NCBI GenBank assembly: GCA_002347755.1
Contig: DDXT01000065.1
Span: 1-11,861, forward strand
Origin: Caryophanales bacterium UBA2253
GTDB lineage: Bacteria; Bacillota_I; Bacilli_A; ML615J-28; CAG-698
DNA length: 11,861 nt
Direction of reading: 5' to 3'
Below the pieces are notes generated by a model, which saw nothing but the letters and a program-made list of their open reading frames with translations, made no database searches and was not told where the DNA came from. Below, piece after piece: positions 1-7,094 of this stretch. Both the position numbers and the translations under genes were made by a program. Position 1 is the first letter of the stretch. Each line of letters starts with the position of its first letter.

Positions 1-237
1 TACTTAGTGTAGTCTTGCGCGAAATGAAACATTAAATGTTATCTAACTGATTGCCACTTTTAAATAAAAACTGTGATTAGAGTCTCCTAAAATAGTCTAA
101 GCTATACAAAAACAGGTACTAATCCACAGCACAAAAATGATTATAACACTAATTAGCGTTCGAATAAAATATTAAAAAGAAAGGGAATTAATATAAAACC
201 CAAATTCAATATTTTACGTTTTATATTATACAAAAAA
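1..237. other. AT-rich intergenic stretch, no gene seen
   Basis: I see no reading frame of useful length, no RNA gene and no convincing terminator here. It is strongly AT-rich, while the gene that starts at 238 is immediately of moderate GC. Several A/T-only runs resemble -10 boxes (for example around 142-147 and 222-229), but none has a matching -35 box or a TG extension, so I do not call a promoter, although the exporter operon must have one in or upstream of this stretch. Confidence 0.5.
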
Positions 238-2067
238 ATGAAACAAAAAGGATTCCGGAACCTGATGAAGTGGGCCAAGCCTTATGCCTGGCTGCTGTTC
301 TTCATCATCTTCACCACGGTCATAAATCCTTTGTTGTATTCCTATGTTCCTCAGTTCATCAAATACGTTGTCGATGTCATTTTTGGAAGCATTACCGAAG
401 GAAGCATCACGCTTCCTTCTTTTTTGACTCAGTACTATGATTCCATCAGTGATCAATTGACGGCGGTTTTGGTGGTTGGGATAAGTTTGCTCTTGTTCCA
501 AGTCATTCGGGGATCCATAATGTTTTTGGATGGGTACAATAAAGGCCGTTTAGCCGAACGAATTGCTTATGACATGCGAAACCGGATGTATTCTCACATA
601 CAGAATCTTCCCTTTTCCTATCACAGCAACATCGACACCGGCGACTTGATTCAAAGATGCACTTCGGACATCGAGACCATCAAAAGTTTCCTCAGTTCGC
701 AGTTGCCCCAGATACTTTACATCATCGGTTCGTTTACTTTCGGCGTCATTCAAATGGGTCAGATCAACGTGGATCTGATGCTGGTGACGCTGGCGATCGT
801 GCCGATCAGCACCACCGCTTCAATCATCTATTTCCGTTACGTCAAACGGAAGTTCGAACAGATTGAAGGCGTCGAAGCCAAGATGACGACCGCCCTTCAG
901 GAAAACGTGAACGGCGTGCGGGTCGTCAAAGCCTTCGCCAACGAGAACTTCGAAATAGACAAATTCCGGCGTCAAAACCGGGATTATAGCAAAGAAAGCC
1001 AAAAGCTGAATATAGCCATCGCCTGGTATTGGGGAGCCAGCGACTTCATGACCACCATGCAATACGCGGTCACCGTCGGCGTCGCCGTCATTCTGGCTCA
1101 AAAAAACCTCATTTCCTCCGGCGACATTATTGCCTGTCTCATGTACATCGGCATGCTCGTCTGGCCGATCCGCGGACTCGGAAGGATCATCGGCGATTTT
1201 GGAAAAGCGACCGTGGCCGCCAACCGGATCGAGGAGATCTTGGCGATCCCCAGCGAATATGAACAAGACGGGACCGAAACGCCGGTCGTTACCGGCGATA
1301 TCGTCTTCGACGATGTGTCCTTTAAATTTCCGGATACGGACAAACATTTGCTCGACGGCGTCAGCTTCGTCATTAAATCCGGCGAAACCGTGGCCATCGT
1401 TGGAAAAACCGGCAGCGGGAAATCGACGATCGCCAACCTGTTGGTCCGGATGCTTGATTATACCAAAGGCAGCGTCCGCATTGACGGCGTCGAACTGAAA
1501 AACATCAAAAAACACTGGATCCGCGAAAACATCGGGATCATTTTGCAAGACCCATTCCTTTATGCCACCACCGTTTTTGAAAACATCAAGATCGGTTTGA
1601 AAGACATTGACTCCGAGAAAGTCTACAACGCCGCCAAGACGGCGGCCATCCATAAGGACATTACCGCTTTCGATGAAGGTTACAACACCTTAGTCGGCGA
1701 AAAAGGCGTTACCCTCTCCGGCGGTCAGAAACAACGGATTGCCATCGCCCGGATGCTCATTTTGGATAAACCGGTCATGATCTTCGACGATTCGCTGTCC
1801 GCGGTTGATACAACCACCGATTTAATGATCCGAAACGCTTTGAAAGCCAAGAACAGCAAGCTTACTTCCATCATCATCACACACCGAATAACCACCGCCA
1901 AAGAAGCGGACAAAATCATCGTGCTGGAAAACGGCAAGGTGACCGCGGTCGGAAATCATCAAGAATTGGCGGCCAAGGAAGGCCTTTATCAAAAACTGTG
2001 GGCCATCCAGGGAGCTTTGGAAAGCGAATTTGTGAAAGTCGTGGAAGGAGGCGGATCCCATGAATAA
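238..2067 (+). CDS. ABC exporter half-transporter, degenerate-site subunit (BmrC/TM287-like)
   Basis: A 609-residue fused membrane plus ATPase protein. About six hydrophobic segments lie in residues 16-315, and the nucleotide-binding domain fills roughly 350-590. Walker A is GKTGSGKST (389-397), the signature LSGGQ is canonical (493-497), and the H-loop His is 549. Walker B reads VMIFDD, so the catalytic Glu is replaced by Asp518. That substitution marks the non-catalytic-Walker-B partner of heterodimeric type IV exporters such as BmrCD, LmrCD and TM287/288. It overlaps the next gene by 8 bases and surely pairs with it to move lipophilic compounds or drugs out of the cytoplasm; the substrate is not predictable. 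The start is uncertain: ATG 238 has no ribosome binding site, and ATG 265 (Met10) has AAAAGGA at 246-252 but at a long 12-base spacing. Membrane topology supports either. Confidence 0.93.
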   Translation: MKQKGFRNLMKWAKPYAWLLFFIIFTTVINPLLYSYVPQFIKYVVDVIFGSITEGSITLPSFLTQYYDSISDQLTAVLVVGISLLLFQVIRGSIMFLDGYNKGRLAERIAYDMRNRMYSHIQNLPFSYHSNIDTGDLIQRCTSDIETIKSFLSSQLPQILYIIGSFTFGVIQMGQINVDLMLVTLAIVPISTTASIIYFRYVKRKFEQIEGVEAKMTTALQENVNGVRVVKAFANENFEIDKFRRQNRDYSKESQKLNIAIAWYWGASDFMTTMQYAVTVGVAVILAQKNLISSGDIIACLMYIGMLVWPIRGLGRIIGDFGKATVAANRIEEILAIPSEYEQDGTETPVVTGDIVFDDVSFKFPDTDKHLLDGVSFVIKSGETVAIVGKTGSGKSTIANLLVRMLDYTKGSVRIDGVELKNIKKHWIRENIGIILQDPFLYATTVFENIKIGLKDIDSEKVYNAAKTAAIHKDITAFDEGYNTLVGEKGVTLSGGQKQRIAIARMLILDKPVMIFDDSLSAVDTTTDLMIRNALKAKNSKLTSIIITHRITTAKEADKIIVLENGKVTAVGNHQELAAKEGLYQKLWAIQGALESEFVKVVEGGGSHE

Positions 2068-3901
2068 ATTTGAAGAAAAAGATTTCAGCGATCAGAAACT
2101 AAGTTTTAAGATTTGGAAGAAGATCCTGAAAATCGTTCTGAAACGGAAGCGAGGCGTCGTCATGATGATCCTTTCCGTCTTGGGTTTGGCTTTTTTGGAT
2201 ACCATGAATCCGCTGCTCAATGCCTATGCCATCGAAAATTATTTTAGCGAAGTTCCGGATTTCTCGACGAAATACTGGTTCTTCGCCGCTTATGTGCTCA
2301 TCGCCATTGGTTACGGGATCACCGTTTACGGGTTCCTTAGGACCGCCGGGGATGTTGAAGTCGAAGTCGGCTACGAACTGCGCGATGAGGCTTTCAAAAA
2401 ACTGCAACAGCTTCCGTTCTCGTATTTTGATAAAACTCCGTCTGGCTGGATCATGGCCCGGATGACGTCGGACTCCCGGCGTTTGGCCACCATCCTGTCC
2501 TGGGGAATGGTCGACATGATCTGGGGCGGGTTCTCGATGTTCGGGATCCTCGTCGTTTTGCTCATCATCAACTGGAAACTGGCCCTGATCATCGTCGGGT
2601 TATTGCCCGTCCTCATGGTCGTCAGCATGTACTTCCGGAAGAAGATCCTGGTGGCTTACCGGGATGTTCGGAAAACCAACTCCAAAATTACCGCTTCGTA
2701 CAACGAAAGCATCATGGGAAACAAAACCACCAAAACGCTGGTTTTGGAAGAAACCAAACTGCATGAATTCGATGACCTTTGCGTCAACATGCGCAATCAG
2801 TCCATCAAAGCCATCATCAATTCTTCCATCTTTTTCCCGATCGTCCTCGTCTTAAGCTATGTGGCCATCGCTTTGATCCTGCGGATCGGCGGCGGAATGA
2901 TCCTCGACCCGGCCATTCCGTTCACGATCGCCACTCTATACCTGTTCATCAGTTTTACGCAACAATTCTTTGACCCGGTCATGCAGATTGCCCGAGTCCT
3001 AGCCGAATTGCAACAAGCTCAGGCTTCGGCTGAACGGATCCTCTCGCTGATTGAAACCGTTCCGGACATCTATGACACCCAAGAAGTAATTGAAAAATAC
3101 GGGACCATGGAAAACCCGAAGAAAGAAAATTGGGAAAAGCTTGAAGGCGAAGTCGAATTCAAACACGTTTTCTTCCGTTACAAAGAAGAAGAAGCGGTTT
3201 TGGAAGACTTCAATCTGAAAGTGCCGCAAGGGACTTCCGTGGCTTTGGTCGGGGAAACCGGATCCGGAAAGAGCACGATCGTCAATCTGATCTGCCGTTT
3301 CTACGAACCGAACGAAGGCACCATTGACATCGATGGTCACAATTACAAAGACCGTTCCATCGGCTGGCTGCACTCCAATTTGGGTTATGTGCTCCAGACT
3401 CCGCATCTTTTCAACGGCACGATCATGGAAAACATCCGCTATGGAAGGCTTTCCGCGTCCGATGAAGAAGTCATTGCGGCCGCCAAAGCCATCGGCGTGG
3501 ACGAATTTACCAAAGATTTCCCGGAGGGATATCTTACCGTGGTTGGGGAAAGCGGCTCGAAGATCTCGGTCGGACAGCGTCAGCTCGTTTCCTTTGCGAG
3601 AGCCCTTCTGGCGGACCCGCGGATCCTGATTTTGGATGAAGCAACCTCCTCAATCGATACCAAAACCGAAGAAATCATTCAAACCGTCATCGAAAAGATC
3701 CTGAAGGGACGAACCAGTTTCATCGTGGCCCATCGTTTGTCCACCGTCATCAATGCCAATCTCATTTTGGTCATCAAAGACGGCAAGATCCTCGAAAAGG
3801 GGACTCATCGCGAGCTTTTGAACCAGCGCGGCGAGTACTTTAACCTCTACAAGAATCAATTCATCAATGAAGCGATCGAGAAGTCGAAAGACGCAGAATA
3901 G
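2060..3901 (+). CDS. ABC exporter half-transporter, catalytic-site subunit (BmrD/TM288-like)
   Basis: A 613-residue half-transporter with membrane segments near 33-55, 72-94, 150-190 and 255-305, then an ATPase domain. Walker A is GETGSGKST (398-406), Walker B ends ILILDE with intact catalytic Glu527, and the H-loop His is 558. The signature is degenerate, ISVGQ (502-506) in place of LSGGQ. This mirrors the first subunit: its good Walker site would face the partner's good signature, and its poor signature would face the partner's Asp518, giving one working and one degenerate ATP site. This asymmetry is well known for heterodimeric exporters. The ATG overlaps the end of the upstream gene by 8 bases and has AAGGAGG at 2045-2051 with 8-base spacing, which implies coupled translation. 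A terminator starts at its stop codon, closing a two-gene operon. Confidence 0.94.
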   Translation: MNKFEEKDFSDQKLSFKIWKKILKIVLKRKRGVVMMILSVLGLAFLDTMNPLLNAYAIENYFSEVPDFSTKYWFFAAYVLIAIGYGITVYGFLRTAGDVEVEVGYELRDEAFKKLQQLPFSYFDKTPSGWIMARMTSDSRRLATILSWGMVDMIWGGFSMFGILVVLLIINWKLALIIVGLLPVLMVVSMYFRKKILVAYRDVRKTNSKITASYNESIMGNKTTKTLVLEETKLHEFDDLCVNMRNQSIKAIINSSIFFPIVLVLSYVAIALILRIGGGMILDPAIPFTIATLYLFISFTQQFFDPVMQIARVLAELQQAQASAERILSLIETVPDIYDTQEVIEKYGTMENPKKENWEKLEGEVEFKHVFFRYKEEEAVLEDFNLKVPQGTSVALVGETGSGKSTIVNLICRFYEPNEGTIDIDGHNYKDRSIGWLHSNLGYVLQTPHLFNGTIMENIRYGRLSASDEEVIAAAKAIGVDEFTKDFPEGYLTVVGESGSKISVGQRQLVSFARALLADPRILILDEATSSIDTKTEEIIQTVIEKILKGRTSFIVAHRLSTVINANLILVIKDGKILEKGTHRELLNQRGEYFNLYKNQFINEAIEKSKDAE

Positions 3902-3922
3902 CTCCCTTCTCGGGGGCTTTTT
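3900..3922 (+). terminator. Rho-independent terminator of the ABC exporter operon
   Basis: A seven-pair stem joins 3900-3906 (AGCTCCC) with 3912-3918 (GGGGGCT, one G-T wobble) around the loop TTCTC, followed by a T run to 3922. It overlaps the TAG stop of the second ABC gene. Confidence 0.85.
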
Positions 3923-4132
3923 GCTTGTAAAGTTGAAGATGGCGGCTAAACGGACCTTGGGAACTAAAATTGGCTTTTTCCCAGATATCCGACCCCTTTA
4001 TTGCATTTGGGCTGACAGCCTCACACCGGGGGTATTAAATCCCGCCATTGGGGCCAAAACGAATCATGGGTCAAAATAACCCCGTATTGCAAGCCTTAAA
4101 AGCGTTGTCATGAAAAAAGGCGAAAAGAAACC
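3923..4132. other. Spacer between exporter operon and diacylglycerol kinase
   Basis: About 210 bases of moderate GC without a credible coding frame. Small potential stems are present (GGCT/AGCC near 4010-4020 and GGGT/ACCC near 4069-4083), but they do not add up to an RNA family that I recognise. It could be a worn gene remnant; I cannot identify one. Confidence 0.4.
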
Positions 4133-4161
4133 TTGAAAATAAAAGCCGGTTACTTTATAAT
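4133..4161 (+). promoter_or_regulatory. Sigma-A type promoter for the kinase gene
   Basis: -35 TTGAAA at 4133-4138 and a perfect -10 TATAAT at 4156-4161 are separated by 17 bases. Transcription would start near 4168, which lies inside or next to the AAAGGGAG ribosome binding site (4166-4173), so the leader would be very short. Confidence 0.8.
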
Positions 4162-4182
4162 AGAGAAAGGGAGCTGATTAGC

Positions 4183-5100
4183 ATGCGCTGTATTTTTTTA
4201 TATAATCCGATGAGCGGCAAAGAAGCCCTCATCAATAAGCTTGATTTCATCAAGAGCGAACTGGAAAAGAAATTCGATGAAGTCGTGATCTATTCCACGA
4301 AAAGCGCCGAAGATACGATCGAACGCGCCAAGCAAAGCTGTTACGAATTTGACGCCATCATCTTCTCCGGAGGCGACGGGACTTTCAATGATGTGGCTTG
4401 CGGAGTGGCTGCTCAGCCGGTTCGCCCGGTTTTGGGGTACATTCCTTCCGGAACGACCAACGACATTGCGCGAAATCTTAAAATTCCGAGAAATCTCCAC
4501 GGCGCGCTCAAGACCATTTTGGAAGGAGAGACGGTTTTCCACGATGTTGGGAAGATAAATGATCGCTTTTTCATGTATGTAGTGGCCTTGGGGACTTTTA
4601 CCGGCGTCAGTTACCGGACCACTCACGACGCCAAGAAGATCTTGGGGCGTTTGGCCTATGCTTTTGACGGTCTGAAAGAGATCCAAAACCCGGTTTTGGC
4701 GCAAATTCGCTTAAAAACCGAAACCGCTGATCAAACAATCGATACGCCGCTGGTCCTGGTTCTCAATTCCATTTCCGTCGGCGGTCTCCCCTTCAATAAA
4801 AACGGGCATCTCAACGACGGCAGGTTCGACATTCTTGTGGTAAAAAAAGGTGCATACAAAGGCATTCTGAACATCGCGAAAATGTTCATCCTCGGACTGC
4901 TCGGGTTGAAGCGAAGTCATGTGACTTATCATTTCAAAGCTTCGAAGTTCACCATTGAAACCGAAGGGGAGCCGATTTGGTGCATCGACGGGGAAGCCGG
5001 GCCGACCGGATCGGTGACCATCGAAAATTATCATGATTATCTGGAAATCTACATCCCGAAGAAACGCAACAAGCAGACAAAGTCCCGAAACTTCCAATAA
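4183..5100 (+). CDS. dgkB: Diacylglycerol kinase, DgkB type
   Basis: A 305-residue soluble lipid kinase, close in length to B. subtilis DgkB. It would phosphorylate diacylglycerol to phosphatidic acid at the membrane face, returning diacylglycerol from lipoteichoic acid synthesis to phospholipid metabolism. The N-terminal NPMSGK (8-13), the nucleotide-binding GGDGT (63-67) and the PSGTTNDIARNL motif (88-99) are intact. In the C-terminal half the family's LNDG..D element (210-215) and the DGE carrying the presumed catalytic Glu271 (269-271) are present. The collinear match to my memory of DgkB is good; YegS-like lipid kinases are the alternative. The start ATG has AAAGGGAG at 4166-4173 with 9-base spacing and its own promoter. 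It ends 4 bases before the -35 box of the next gene, so the two are separate transcription units in series. Confidence 0.88.
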   Translation: MRCIFLYNPMSGKEALINKLDFIKSELEKKFDEVVIYSTKSAEDTIERAKQSCYEFDAIIFSGGDGTFNDVACGVAAQPVRPVLGYIPSGTTNDIARNLKIPRNLHGALKTILEGETVFHDVGKINDRFFMYVVALGTFTGVSYRTTHDAKKILGRLAYAFDGLKEIQNPVLAQIRLKTETADQTIDTPLVLVLNSISVGGLPFNKNGHLNDGRFDILVVKKGAYKGILNIAKMFILGLLGLKRSHVTYHFKASKFTIETEGEPIWCIDGEAGPTGSVTIENYHDYLEIYIPKKRNKQTKSRNFQ

Positions 5101-5104
5101 GGTG

Positions 5105-5133
5105 TTGTTATCAGACGATGAAAGTGGTAAAAT
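5105..5133 (+). promoter_or_regulatory. Promoter for the HNH-like gene
   Basis: -35 TTGTTA (5105-5110) and -10 TAAAAT (5128-5133) have a 17-base spacer. It begins 4 bases after the kinase stop codon. The predicted start of transcription near 5140 gives a leader of about 50 bases that contains the ribosome binding site and the hairpin at 5160-5179. Confidence 0.7.
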
Positions 5134-5159
5134 AAGAGCACTCAAGCAAAGGAGAAAAA

Positions 5160-5179
5160 GCAAACCCGGTGGGGTTTGC
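5160..5179 (+). promoter_or_regulatory. Perfect hairpin between ribosome binding site and start codon
   Basis: GCAAACCC (5160-5167) pairs fully with GGGTTTGC (5172-5179) around the loop GGTG. An AAAGGAG ribosome binding site lies just before it (5148-5154), and the ATG is at 5189, so the binding site is 34 bases from the start in the open RNA but about 14 when the 20-base hairpin is folded. There is no T run after it, so it is not a normal terminator. I infer a translational control element or a decayed terminator. Confidence 0.6.
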
Positions 5180-5188
5180 TATAGCGAT

Positions 5189-5533
5189 ATGATCGAAAAA
5201 AACGAAGCTCTAAAAATTTGGCTGAGTGAGATCGGCGATAAAGAATATTCCTATGATTTCGCCGGCAAGAAAATCAAACAAAACGACTATCTGGAGAAGA
5301 ATCAAGTCGGCTGGGTGATTACTTACCTGCGGCCGCTGGATCAAGGCGGGACCAACAATAGCGGCAATGTCATCATCATGCATCACCGCACTGCGGAAGA
5401 ACGCGGGTCAGCTTATCCGGAATTCTCCATCGACAATCAGCAATACCTCATCCATCACGACGAAAAAGGCGATTTCTATTACATTGAGAAAGTCATTTCC
5501 GAAGATGACGATGACGACGAGCTTTTCATTTAA
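5189..5533 (+). CDS. Small HNH-fold-like protein with lost catalytic residues
   Basis: A 114-residue acidic-tailed protein (DDDDD at 106-110). The middle resembles the small HNH nuclease family built as DxAGRxI...Y....yGWxIDHIxPxxxGGxxxxxN: here FAGKKI (24-29), GW (41-42), RPLDQGG (48-54) and N60 are kept. The Asp-His pair that should carry the catalytic His is Thr45-Tyr46, and the usual later Asn and Lys are also not clear. I read it as a pseudo-HNH protein that may keep a nucleic-acid-binding fold, but the assignment is from pattern memory only. The frame is open upstream to 5033 inside the kinase gene; I chose ATG 5189 because the promoter at 5105-5133 would leave no room for an earlier start. 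The Shine-Dalgarno arrangement is unusual (see the hairpin). A terminator follows at once. Confidence 0.7.
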   Translation: MIEKNEALKIWLSEIGDKEYSYDFAGKKIKQNDYLEKNQVGWVITYLRPLDQGGTNNSGNVIIMHHRTAEERGSAYPEFSIDNQQYLIHHDEKGDFYYIEKVISEDDDDDELFI

Positions 5534-5559
5534 AAAAGAGTTTTAAAAACTCTTTTTTT
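5532..5559. terminator. Terminator after the HNH-like gene, usable on both strands
   Basis: An A run (5532-5537), GAGTTTT (5538-5544), then AAAACTC ending at 5552 and seven T (5553-5559) make a hairpin with tails on both sides. It overlaps the TAA of the upstream gene. No promoter is apparent between it and rsmD, so rsmD probably depends on read-through or on a promoter that I do not see. Confidence 0.75.
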
Positions 5560-5576
5560 GAAAACAGGGAGGAACT

Positions 5577-6134
5577 ATGCGAATCATCGCGGGAAAACAT
5601 AAAGGAAGGACCTTGGCGACGCTGGCCGGGCTCAACACCAGACCGATGATGGACCGGATGAAAGAATCGGTCTTCAACATCATCGGGCCTTTTTTCGAAG
5701 GCCAGGAAGTGCTGGATCTGTTTGGAGGAAGCGGGGCTTTAAGCCTGGAGGCCATCAGCCGGGGGGCAAAGTCTTCGCATATCGTCGATGCTTCGAAAGC
5801 GGCGGTCGACATCATCCGCGAAAATGTCAAGAATCTGCATGAAGAGGACAAAGTCTTGATCCATCTGATGGATTATGAACGGGCTTTGGCTCAGTTCAAA
5901 AGCCATAAACTTGTTTTCGACATCATTTTTTTGGATCCGCCTTATCAGATGGCGATAATGGATCAGATCATTACTTTTCTTCTGAAAGAAAGCATGATCG
6001 CGGATGGGGGAAACATCATTTGTCAGTACCAAAAAAACTCTTATGTTCCCAAAGAATATGAGGGATTGCGAATCATCAAGAACTATACCTATGCCATCAG
6101 CGAAATAACCATCTATGAATTCCAAAGGAAATAA
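5577..6134 (+). CDS. rsmD: 16S rRNA (guanine-966-N2)-methyltransferase RsmD
   Basis: A 185-residue class I SAM-dependent methyltransferase of standard length. It methylates N2 of G966 in helix 31 of 16S rRNA during small-subunit assembly. The protein opens with the family's MRIIAGKHKGR (1-11) and N-TRP-DR-KES (20-31). The SAM motif DLFGGSG is at 47-53, an acidic residue binding the ribose (Asp71) ends the next strand, and the catalytic DPPY motif is at 120-123. The ATG has GGGAGG at 5567-5572 with close spacing. In many Bacillota coaD follows rsmD; here the next features are the tRNA and AT-rich accessory genes, which would fit an insertion that separated the pair, though coaD need not be adjacent in this lineage. 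Confidence 0.95.
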   Translation: MRIIAGKHKGRTLATLAGLNTRPMMDRMKESVFNIIGPFFEGQEVLDLFGGSGALSLEAISRGAKSSHIVDASKAAVDIIRENVKNLHEEDKVLIHLMDYERALAQFKSHKLVFDIIFLDPPYQMAIMDQIITFLLKESMIADGGNIICQYQKNSYVPKEYEGLRIIKNYTYAISEITIYEFQRK

Positions 6135-6158
6135 TGTGCTGTTAAGGCATATTTTTTC

Positions 6159-6187
6159 TTTACAAATAAAGGGGTTTAAGGTATAAT
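6159..6187 (+). promoter_or_regulatory. Strong promoter of the tRNA-Arg gene
   Basis: -35 TTTACA at 6159-6164, 17-base spacer, and perfect -10 TATAAT at 6182-6187. Transcription would begin near 6194, about 13 bases before the mature 5' end of the tRNA. Confidence 0.88.
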
Positions 6188-6206
6188 AACCTATGCTATG
6201 GAATAT

Positions 6207-6283
<77 letters not shown>

Positions 6284-6300
6284 TATTAAAATATTAAAAT

Positions 6301-6329
6301 GCTGCTATTGAATAAATAGTGGCTTTTTT
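6301..6329 (+). terminator. Terminator after tRNA-Arg
   Basis: GCTGCTATT (6301-6309) pairs with AATAGTGGC (6315-6323), including two G-T pairs, around the loop GAATA, followed by six T (6324-6329). Confidence 0.85.
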
Positions 6330-6358
6330 AATATTTTTATTATTTAATTGGATTTCAA

Positions 6359-6367
6359 TGATATAAT
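6359..6367 (+). promoter_or_regulatory. Extended -10 promoter for the HD-domain gene
   Basis: TG at 6359-6360, one base, then perfect TATAAT at 6362-6367. No good -35 box is found 17 bases upstream, as expected for an extended -10 promoter. The leader would be about 43 bases. Confidence 0.65.
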
Positions 6368-6416
6368 TAACATAAATAAGCTTTCTTTGGGAAAAATTAA
6401 GGAGATAAAATAAAAT

Positions 6417-6845
6417 ATGATCTATACAACATTAACTAAAAAAGCCTTAAACCTAGCATTTAAAGCACACAAGGATCAATTGGATAAATCAGGATTACCA
6501 TACATATTTCATCCTCTTCACTTGGCGGAACAAATGCGTGATGAATTTACAACATGTGTGGCTCTATTACATGATGTTGCTGAAGATAGCAAATATACAA
6601 TACAAGACTTAATAGAATTAGGCTTTCCTACTCAAGTAATAGAAGCAATAAGGGTACTTACTCATTCTAAGGATATGCCATATTTTGATTATATAAATAA
6701 AGTGAAAAACAATGCTATTGCAACAAAAGTGAAGATTGAAGATTTAAAACATAATTCGGATTTAACAAGACTTAATGAAATAAGTGGTGAGGACCTAACA
6801 AGATTAGAAAAATATAAAAAAGCATTATTTATTTTAGAGAATTAA
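6417..6845 (+). CDS. Single-domain HD protein, SpoT/MESH1-like alarmone hydrolase type
   Basis: A 142-residue protein made only of the HD hydrolase domain found at the N-terminus of RelA/SpoT enzymes. The metal-binding and catalytic pattern is complete by eye: SGLPYIFHP with His32, LLHDVAED with His52-Asp53 and Glu56-Asp57, and KIEDLKHN with Asp109 and Asn113 in the place of the family's KLADKLYN. There is no synthetase or regulatory domain, so it matches the small alarmone hydrolase / MESH1 layout. The family activity would be Mn-dependent removal of the 3' pyrophosphate of (p)ppGpp, but other nucleotides are possible for a stand-alone HD protein. The ATG is preceded by AAGGAG (6399-6404) at 12-base spacing. 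Base composition is AT-rich like the genes after it and unlike rsmD before it, which suggests that it came with the island. Confidence 0.85.
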   Translation: MIYTTLTKKALNLAFKAHKDQLDKSGLPYIFHPLHLAEQMRDEFTTCVALLHDVAEDSKYTIQDLIELGFPTQVIEAIRVLTHSKDMPYFDYINKVKNNAIATKVKIEDLKHNSDLTRLNEISGEDLTRLEKYKKALFILEN

Positions 6846-6898
6846 ATAATTTGTTTTTTGGTTTTCTATACAGTTCTCCTAAGAGAAAAATAACAAAG

Positions 6899-6940
6899 AA
6901 AGTAGACTGTGTCAATCTATTAATACTGTCTACTTTTTTT
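6899..6940 (+). terminator. Terminator after the HD-domain gene
   Basis: AAAGTAGAC (6899-6907) and GTCTACTTT (6928-6936) form a nine-pair stem with a 20-base loop, and the T run continues to 6940. The long loop is unusual but the stem and tail are good. Confidence 0.7.
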
Positions 6941-7094
6941 ACCAGTGTGATGTTATCAAGCCTTTTTTGTTGTATAAGAACCCCCCGGTTCGACTGAGGG
7001 TACTAAAGAACTTTAGCGGTGAGTTGAAACAAAATAACCTCCATGATGCAATTTTTTGTGTTCGACGTCAAACAATATATAGGAGGCATCGTTA
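6941..7094 (+). promoter_or_regulatory. Possible structured leader before the 105-codon ORF
   Basis: No gene. The stretch contains CTAAAG-AA-CTTTAG (7003-7016), an anti-Shine-Dalgarno CCTCC (7038-7042) able to pair with the GGAGG of the ribosome binding site (7082-7086), and two competing stems: 7043-7049 with 7086-7092, and TGCAATT (7047-7053) with AATTGCA (7098-7104). I did not find a convincing promoter. It could be a regulatory leader; no known riboswitch class is recognised. Confidence 0.35.

Noticed and set aside
820..1653. 277-codon open frame on the minus strand
   Set aside because: It lies inside the first ABC gene, has no ribosome binding site or family resemblance, and is a composition shadow of that gene.
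3867..4079. 70-codon frame crossing the end of the exporter operon
   Set aside because: It spans the stop codon and terminator of the ABC gene, and has no ribosome binding site.
5033..5188. N-terminal extension of the HNH-like gene into the kinase gene
   Set aside because: The promoter at 5105-5133 starts transcription downstream of that ATG, and the extra residues do not resemble the HNH-type family.
6899..6940. End of an insertion sequence (GTAGACTGTGTCAA resembles some terminal repeats)
   Set aside because: No transposase or matching opposite end is seen; a hairpin plus T run after the HD gene is explained better by a terminator.
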